Shown one piece after another: positions 37,925 to 43,222 of a DNA stretch of 46,300 nucleotides. The DNA lies in assembly GCF_003284925.1 (NCBI RefSeq), contig NZ_QMEX01000019.1, positions 1 to 46,300 of the forward strand, read 5' to 3'. Position numbers and translations under genes: made by a program. How positions within the stretch are numbered: position 1 is the first letter of the stretch; each line of letters begins with the position of its first letter. The stretch is from Mycolicibacter senuensis (GTDB lineage Bacteria; Actinomycetota; Actinomycetes; Mycobacteriales; Mycobacteriaceae). A model generated the notes under the pieces. It saw nothing but the letters and a program-made list of their open reading frames with translations, was not told the origin of the DNA and did not search any database.

Positions 37925-39475
37925 CTAGGTACTGGACAGGGCCCGAAGCAGGTTGATCAGGCCGGCGCCCTGAAAGAACTGGTGGCGGCCGAGATCGGTC
38001 GCGGTGTCGATGAAGATCTGCTTGACACGTTGCGGCTGACCGATGAACTCGGTGCGCGCCGACAGGAAAGCGGCGATCGCCCCGGACACATGGGCGGCCG
38101 CCATCGAGGTGCCGCTGTCTTCGATGTAGCGGGCCAGCTCCGACGGATCCGAGGGACCGGCCGCCAACGGGGGCACACCGGCCGCCTGTTTCCCGGTCGC
38201 CGCGGAGGTGATCCGTTCGCCGGGCGCCACCAACTCGGGTTTGAGCCGCCCGTCGAGCGTGGGCCCCTTCGACGAGTCGAAGGTCACCCCGAAGGTGTGC
38301 GGTCGGTAGCGGTGTACCGACCCGACCGTGATGGCCGATGCGGCATTGCCGGGGTCGGTGATGGTCGACAGCTGCCCGTATACGTCGCCGCTCGCGCCGG
38401 TGGCTGCGGCACCGACACCGGCGCCGACGACCCCGGCGCCCAAGTTGCCGGCGCTGACGACGGCGACCACACCGGTCCCGACCAGCAGGTCCAGCTCCCG
38501 GCACAGCGGGCTTTGCCCGGCGGCGTAATCCCTGATGAGCCAGCCGCAGCCGAGCGACAGATTCACCCCGTGGATCACCAGATCACGGCCGCCGGCGTTG
38601 ACGGTGCGCACATAGTCGAGCGCGTCGATCACCGCACTGGAAAGGGTCTGTCCGTCCTTGTCGAGCACTCGCAGGCTGACCAGGTTCGTTCCCGGAGCAA
38701 CTCCGGACAGGGCGGCACCGGGGGGGAGGTCTCGCGCCAGCCAGCGTGGCAGGCCTTGGGCCGTCGGCTCGTTGGCGGCGATGCGCAGCATGGCCTGGTC
38801 CGCGGGTGCCCGGCCGGCGATGATGCCCGCGACATGGGTGCCGTGCCCGAAGGGATCGGTCAGCGGGGACGACCCGGTGGTGGGCTGGGCGGGGTCGGTG
38901 ATGGTGAAGTCATGGTGCAGCGACGCCACCGAGCTCGCCGACAGCGTTGCATTGCTGGTGAAGTGCGGATGTCCGGCGTCGATACCGGAATCGATCACCG
39001 CCCACACCACCCCGGTGCCGTCACACCGGAACGTGCGTGAGGCGGCATCGGCCTGGATGGTCGTCACCGAACGATCCAGATGGGCGTTGACCACGAAATC
39101 CGGCCACACGTGGTAAATCAGCGCCAGTGCGCGTTCGGTGGCGGCTCTGCTGGGCCGGGCGCCGCCCTGGACCAGTCGCTGCACCTCGGCGGGGGCCAGC
39201 GTGCACCGCATGTAGTGCCGGCCGACGGGAATCGGCCGGGGCGGTCGGTTACGCGCCCGAAAGACGTGTGCGAACAACTCGTTGAACTGGTGTCGGACCG
39301 CCTGCGGGTCCGCACCCGGTCCCAGCCGCAATTCGACGAGAACTACTCGGCGGCCCTGCTCGACGGAGCGCACCGCTCGATCGGCCTCCGGCGGTACCTC
39401 CTCCGGCGGGGCGAGCAACAGCTGGCTGACCATCGGCCGGCTGCGGGGGCCCCGGGACTCGCCGCCGGCGGTCAC
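37925..39475 (-). CDS. S8 subtilisin-like serine protease
   Basis: 516 aa from GTG 39475. The catalytic triad is complete: Asp162 in VIDSGIDAGHP, His211 in GHGTHVAGIIAG, Ser457 in DSGTSMAAAHVSG; oxyanion Asn344 is in SAGN. Residues about 45-110 look like a short inhibitor_I9-type propeptide (VVLVELRLGPGADPQAV). No signal peptide precedes it. No good start exists further upstream in frame; instead a 22-codon ORF beginning at the predicted transcription start ends with a GTGA overlap at this GTG, so translation may be coupled. The alpha/beta hydrolase follows in the same operon. No dedicated inhibitor gene is visible next to it. Confidence 0.93.
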   Translation of the reverse strand: MTAGGESRGPRSRPMVSQLLLAPPEEVPPEADRAVRSVEQGRRVVLVELRLGPGADPQAVRHQFNELFAHVFRARNRPPRPIPVGRHYMRCTLAPAEVQRLVQGGARPSRAATERALALIYHVWPDFVVNAHLDRSVTTIQADAASRTFRCDGTGVVWAVIDSGIDAGHPHFTSNATLSASSVASLHHDFTITDPAQPTTGSSPLTDPFGHGTHVAGIIAGRAPADQAMLRIAANEPTAQGLPRWLARDLPPGAALSGVAPGTNLVSLRVLDKDGQTLSSAVIDALDYVRTVNAGGRDLVIHGVNLSLGCGWLIRDYAAGQSPLCRELDLLVGTGVVAVVSAGNLGAGVVGAGVGAAATGASGDVYGQLSTITDPGNAASAITVGSVHRYRPHTFGVTFDSSKGPTLDGRLKPELVAPGERITSAATGKQAAGVPPLAAGPSDPSELARYIEDSGTSMAAAHVSGAIAAFLSARTEFIGQPQRVKQIFIDTATDLGRHQFFQGAGLINLLRALSST

Positions 39476-39540
39476 GGCCGTGCTTCCCGAGCCCGCCGCG
39501 GCCCCCGACAGCGGATCAGGACGCGCAACGGTGGTGACAT
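39472..39540 (-). CDS. 22-residue leaderless upstream ORF coupled to the subtilase
   Basis: ATG 39540 lies 6 nt after the -10 GACAAT, so it is at the predicted transcription start. The frame codes for 22 residues, Arg/Pro-rich (MSPPLRVLIRCRGPRR start), and its TGA overlaps the GTG of the subtilase (GTGA). It could be a true coupled leader peptide, or a sign that the subtilase N-terminus is misread. Confidence 0.4.
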   Translation of the reverse strand: MSPPLRVLIRCRGPRRAREARP

Positions 39541-39546
39541 TCTGTG

Positions 39547-39589
39547 ATTGTCACCCCGATGTTCGTGATCCACAGCAATATCCGCCTAC
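39547..39589 (-). promoter_or_regulatory. Island promoter 9 (subtilase-hydrolase operon): divergent GTAG-N4-CTAC box plus -10
   Basis: Reverse strand: GTAGGCGGATATTGCTG (39589-39573), 20 nt, then -10 GACAAT (39552-39547). The left half-site is perfect, the right half-site is the weakest of the eleven. In the other direction the same stretch reads CTACTCG, so the strong half is the upstream one. Confidence 0.55.
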
Positions 39590-39613
39590 TCGATTCGCGG
39601 TGATGACGACCGT

Positions 39614-39730
39614 TCAGTCCTCATAATGGCGTTCGTAGTCCCAACGCTCGAGCCGCAGCTGCAGTTCGTGCGCGCCGCCCGAAATGAGCATGATCAGCAC
39701 GGCCACGCAGGCGGCCACGATGACGCTCAT
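39614..39730 (-). CDS. 38-residue single-pass membrane peptide
   Basis: ATG 39730 overlaps the stop of the upstream gene by 4 bp (ATGA). The first half is hydrophobic (SVIVAACVAVLIMLISGG), one membrane helix; the second half is charged (RLERWDYERHYED). No family is recognised. The tight coupling to the 90-residue protein and the shared island promoter support it as real. A holin-like, anchor or small regulatory peptide are all possible. Confidence 0.6.
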   Translation of the reverse strand: MSVIVAACVAVLIMLISGGAHELQLRLERWDYERHYED

Positions 39731-39999
39731 AGCCGGTACATCTCGCGTGCCATGCGTGCGGGCTCCAGGTAATCACGCAGGCCCGGGTAATAGGGCGCCG
39801 GCGGCGGAAGACTGGGCAGTGCGGCCAGCGTCCGGCGCACCGCGGCCATCAGCCGGTGGCTCACAGTGGGTCGCGGCAATGAAACCGCCGCGGCCGTGCC
39901 TAACAGAACTTCACCCTCCGTGATGAGGACGGGCGTCGACGGTGGCGCGGGATGGGCCGCATCAACCGATGCGGTGTGCGCCTGAGATGACACGGACAT
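39727..39999 (-). CDS. 90-residue protein of unknown function
   Basis: 90 aa from ATG 39999 with GAGGAGA upstream. The N-terminal half is Ser/Thr/Pro/Ala-rich and flexible, and the middle is weakly hydrophobic (VLLGTAAAVSL). The C-terminal part has a basic segment (HRLMAAVRRTLAAL) and an aromatic/proline block (PAPYYPGLRDYLEPARMAREMYRL end). No family recognised and no clear signal peptide. It is the first gene of a two-gene unit with the coupled 38-residue membrane peptide, under island promoter 10. A 28-bp inverted repeat overlaps its transcription start and ribosome-binding site. Confidence 0.65.
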   Translation of the reverse strand: MSVSSQAHTASVDAAHPAPPSTPVLITEGEVLLGTAAAVSLPRPTVSHRLMAAVRRTLAALPSLPPPAPYYPGLRDYLEPARMAREMYRL

Positions 40000-40010
40000 T
40001 TTGATTTCTC

Positions 40011-40038
40011 CTCACATCGTGAAGGTTGCTGATGTGAG
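40011..40038. repeat. Perfect inverted repeat at the start of the small-protein operon
   Basis: CTCACATC (40011-40018) and GATGTGAG (40031-40038) separated by 12 nt. On the reverse strand one arm falls between the -10 and the predicted transcription start, and the other overlaps GAGGAGA before ATG 39999. It could be an operator for a second regulator, or partly an RNA hairpin hiding the ribosome-binding site. Confidence 0.6.
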
Positions 40039-40040
40039 AA

Positions 40041-40083
40041 AAATTAGGGCTGCCCAACACCTGCTGCACGAGTGGCGAGCTAC
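40041..40083 (-). promoter_or_regulatory. Island promoter 10 (small-protein operon): GTAG-N4-CTAC box plus -10
   Basis: Reverse strand: GTAGCTCGCCACTCGTG (40083-40067), 20 nt, then -10 TAATTT (40046-40041), a full TANNNT. One mismatch in the right half-site; TCGTG is perfect. Confidence 0.72.
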
Positions 40084-40157
40084 CTGTCTTCAGTGGCGAA
40101 TCCCCACGAATCCACAGGTAAAGGGCCTACCGGCGGCCCGGAACCGCCGAAGATGGA

Positions 40158-40200
40158 GTATCCGATTACTCGTGTTCTTCCCGACGTGACGCTCAACGAT
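40158..40200 (+). promoter_or_regulatory. Island promoter 11 (haem dioxygenase fusion): GTAG-N4-CTAC box plus -10
   Basis: GTATCCGATTACTCGTG (40158-40174), 20 nt, then -10 AACGAT (40195-40200). One mismatch in each half-site; TCGTG is perfect. Predicted leader of about 45 nt to GTG 40252, which has GGAGAGG. Confidence 0.7.
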
Positions 40201-40251
40201 TGACGAAGCCGCAACATCGGCGTCAAATGACCACGGAGAGGCGGGATCGAA

Positions 40252-43116
40252 GTGCGGGCAACAGTGTCGCGGTTCATGTCAGGAGTCGCCGAAAAGGCCG
40301 ACCGCACGATCGGATGGTCCCGGCTGCCCAGGCCGCTGGCGGTCGCGGTGTTGGTCGGGCTGCGCAATCAGCTTCGGGCATACAACCTTTACGACGTCGG
40401 CCGCGGCCCCGCCGACCATCCCCCCGACGACGCACCGGCCGAAAGCGACCGGCTGGGCGCCCGCACTCTCAACGGCACCTATAACGATGTCGACGACCCG
40501 CTGATGGGTTCGGTGGGAAGCAGGTTCGGCCGTAATGTTCCGCTTTCGCATACCTACCCCGAGGATCCCGCGCAGCTGCTGGAGCCCAATCCGCGGTTGA
40601 TCAGCCGGCAGCTGCTCGGCCGCGACGAATTTGCGCCGGCGACCACGCTCAACCTGCTGGCCGCCGCCTGGATCCAGTTCGAGGTGCACGACTGGTTCAG
40701 TCACGGCACTGTCGACGAGCAGCCCTGGCGGATCCCGCTGCACGACCATGACCCCTGGCCGCAGCGACCGATGACGATCAAACGGGCGGCGCCGGACCCC
40801 AGCCCCGACGCCGACGGTCCGCCCACGTTCGTGACCGGCGACACCCACTGGTGGGACGCCTCGCAGATCTACGGTTCCACACCGGAATTCTGTGCTGCGC
40901 TGCGCACCGGCGACAAGGGTCAGCTCAAGCTGGATCAGATGGGGCTACCGCCGGCCGAGCTGGAGCGCTACCTGGACCTGACCGGTGCGGCCGGGAACTT
41001 CTGGGTCGGCCTCGCCCTTTTGCACTCGCTGTTCATGCGCGAGCACAACGCGATATGTGAACGGCTGGCCGCCCGGTACCCGCAGCTGGGTGATCAGGAA
41101 CTCTACGACAAGGCCCGGCTGGTCAACGCCGCACTGATCGCCAAGATCCACACCATCGATTGGACCCCGGCCATCATCGCCCACCCGACAACCGTGTTCG
41201 CTATGCGCGCGAACTGGTTCGGGATTCTGGGCGAGCGGTTCCGGCGTCGCTTCGGGCGCATCACCGACAGCGAAGTGCTGCAGGGCATACCCGGGTCACC
41301 CACCAACCACCATGGCGTTCCCTACTCGCTCACCGAGGAGTTCGTGGCGGTCTACCGGATGCATCCCCTGATCCCCGACAGTTTCCAGTTCCGCTCGGCG
41401 GCCGATGACCGTGTGGTGGCCGAACACGCGTTTCCCGACCTGACACTGCTGCACGTGCGCGAGCGGCTGAGCGAGATACCGATGGCCGACCTCTTCTACT
41501 CGTTCGGTCGCGCCCACCCCGGGGCCCTCACGCTGCACAACTTCCCGCGGCACTTGCAGCACTTCGAGCGCCCGGATGGATCGCTGATCGACCTGGCGGC
41601 CACCGACATCTTGAGGGTGCGTGAGCGGGGTGTGCCGCGCTATAACGAGTTCCGGCGCCTGCTGCGCCTCGCACCGGTGTCGTCGTTCGAGGAGTTGACC
41701 GACAACCCGGCGTGGGCCGAGGAACTACGTCAGATCTACGGCGACGTGGAGCGGGTCGACCTGATGGTCGGGCTCTTCGCCGAACCCAAGCCGAGGGGAT
41801 TCGGCTTCAGTGACACCGCGTTTCGGATCTTCGTCCTGATGGCATCGCGCCGACTCGCCAGTGACCGCTTCTTCACCCGCGACTTCCGTCCGGAGGTCTA
41901 CACCGCGGCGGGGCTGGACTGGGTCGCCGACAATGACATGCGTCGCGTGCTGCTGCGCCATTTCCCGACACTGGCACCGGCCCTGGAGGGCGTGGCCAAT
42001 CCCTTCGCGCCCTGGCATCCCGTCGGTGAAACCCCGCGCAGCTATGTGCGCTACCGCGAAGACCTGGAGCGGCCACGATCCGACGAGAACGAGGTGATCG
42101 ACAAGATCACCGCCTCGCTGCGCCACAACAACGAACGGGCCTACCGCAAGTTCAAGCACGGGCTGCGCGACGCGCACGCCAAGAGCCATGCGATCCTGCG
42201 CGGCGAACTCACCGTCTATCCCGACCTCCCCGAGGAACTGGCGCAGGGACTGTTCGCCGCGCCCGCGACCTACCCGGTGATCGCGCGGATCTCCACCACC
42301 TCGGGTGTGCTGCGCAGCGATCAGATCCGCGGGGTCCGCGGACTTGCCATCAAGGTTCTCGGCGTGCACGGACCGCGCGCCCTGGCCGATGACGATGCCA
42401 CTACGCAGGATTTCATCATGGTGACCCACCGCGAGTTCTTGTTCGCCGACGCCCATGCCTACCTGGCGCAGGGAATGCCGACCGCCCGCGTGCTGGCGAT
42501 GCTGCCGGACCGTGTGCTGTGGGCGGGCAGTGAGGTCTTGGCCGCGGCCACCAAGGTCGGTGTGCGGCTGCCCTCGAACCTCGCGGTTTTCATCGCGGCC
42601 AACACCCACATCCTGGGCGAGACGTTCTATTCGTCGGCGCCGCTGCGCTACGGCGACTACGTCGCGAAGATGCTCTACGCGCCGCTGTCGGACGCCGTGA
42701 AAAACCTGCAGGGTCAGCTGGTGCCCCGCGATGCCGGCCAGGACGCCCATCGCGACCTGATGATCGACTTCTTCCGCGATAACGCCGCCGAATACGAGTT
42801 GCGCGTGCAACTGTGCACCGACGTCGTGACGATGCCGATCGAAGACGCCACGGTGGCGTGGCCAGAAGCCGCGTCGCCGCACCGGCCGGTGGCCAAGATA
42901 ACTTTTCCCCGCCAGAATCCGTGCAGCCCGGAGCGACGCGCCTTCGGCGACGATGTGCTGTCGTTCAACTCCTGGCGCGCGCTGGCCGATCACCGGCCCC
43001 TCGGCTCCATCAACCGGCTCAAGCTGCAGGTGTATGAGGCGTCGAGCCAATACCGCCACACCGTGAATGCCGCGCCCCGAATCGAACCGACCGATATCGC
43101 GCAGCTGCCGGACTGA
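40252..43116 (+). CDS. Fusion of a haem alpha-dioxygenase/peroxidase domain and a catalase-like domain
   Basis: 954 aa from GTG 40252 (GGAGAGG 10 nt upstream); ATG 40276 lacks such a site. Residues about 70-600 are an animal-type haem peroxidase. AAWIQFEVHDWFSH holds the distal His146, WWDASQIYGS and LLHSLFMREHNAIC are family blocks, and VYRMHPLIPD holds proximal His371 with Tyr368 three residues before it. That Tyr-x-x-His arrangement is the radical Tyr of prostaglandin synthase and fatty-acid alpha-dioxygenases, absent from plain peroxidases. Residues about 615-945 are catalase-like: DAHAKSHAILRGELTV (His642 of the HAKG motif) and RGVRGLAIKVLG. It likely forms a fatty-acid hydroperoxide and then converts it. 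No signal peptide. Single-gene unit. Confidence 0.85.
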   Translation: MRATVSRFMSGVAEKADRTIGWSRLPRPLAVAVLVGLRNQLRAYNLYDVGRGPADHPPDDAPAESDRLGARTLNGTYNDVDDPLMGSVGSRFGRNVPLSHTYPEDPAQLLEPNPRLISRQLLGRDEFAPATTLNLLAAAWIQFEVHDWFSHGTVDEQPWRIPLHDHDPWPQRPMTIKRAAPDPSPDADGPPTFVTGDTHWWDASQIYGSTPEFCAALRTGDKGQLKLDQMGLPPAELERYLDLTGAAGNFWVGLALLHSLFMREHNAICERLAARYPQLGDQELYDKARLVNAALIAKIHTIDWTPAIIAHPTTVFAMRANWFGILGERFRRRFGRITDSEVLQGIPGSPTNHHGVPYSLTEEFVAVYRMHPLIPDSFQFRSAADDRVVAEHAFPDLTLLHVRERLSEIPMADLFYSFGRAHPGALTLHNFPRHLQHFERPDGSLIDLAATDILRVRERGVPRYNEFRRLLRLAPVSSFEELTDNPAWAEELRQIYGDVERVDLMVGLFAEPKPRGFGFSDTAFRIFVLMASRRLASDRFFTRDFRPEVYTAAGLDWVADNDMRRVLLRHFPTLAPALEGVANPFAPWHPVGETPRSYVRYREDLERPRSDENEVIDKITASLRHNNERAYRKFKHGLRDAHAKSHAILRGELTVYPDLPEELAQGLFAAPATYPVIARISTTSGVLRSDQIRGVRGLAIKVLGVHGPRALADDDATTQDFIMVTHREFLFADAHAYLAQGMPTARVLAMLPDRVLWAGSEVLAAATKVGVRLPSNLAVFIAANTHILGETFYSSAPLRYGDYVAKMLYAPLSDAVKNLQGQLVPRDAGQDAHRDLMIDFFRDNAAEYELRVQLCTDVVTMPIEDATVAWPEAASPHRPVAKITFPRQNPCSPERRAFGDDVLSFNSWRALADHRPLGSINRLKLQVYEASSQYRHTVNAAPRIEPTDIAQLPD

Positions 43117-43208
43117 CGCCGGTGGGCCGCCGGCACCGCTGCGCCAGGGCAGCGAAAACGCGGTCGGCGAAATGGAAAATTCCTGGTGACGTGAGGGAAA
43201 GGCGGACT

Positions 43209-43214
43209 TACACT
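43209..43214 (+). promoter_or_regulatory. -10 element of the LAL regulator gene (leaderless)
   Basis: TACACT fits TANNNT and lies 8 nt before ATG 43223, so the message is probably leaderless; there is no Shine-Dalgarno. No GTAG-N4-CTAC box is present in the 106-bp gap to the preceding gene. Confidence 0.55.
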
Positions 43215-43222
43215 GTCAATTC

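Noticed and set aside
36639..38504. A 621-residue version of the alpha/beta hydrolase reaching into the subtilase
   Set aside because: The first 199 residues are an Arg/Gly-rich shadow of the subtilase; a strong GGGAGG precedes ATG 37907 and the mature fold starts there.
39727..40083. The two tiny genes as a toxin-antitoxin pair
   Set aside because: No toxin or antitoxin fold or DNA-binding motif is visible; order and sharing of the island promoter fit a regulon member better.
40118..40130. A further GTAA-CTAC inverted pair near the haem fusion promoter
   Set aside because: The spacer is 5 nt, not 4, there is no TCGTG extension, and a properly spaced box with -10 lies just downstream at 40158.
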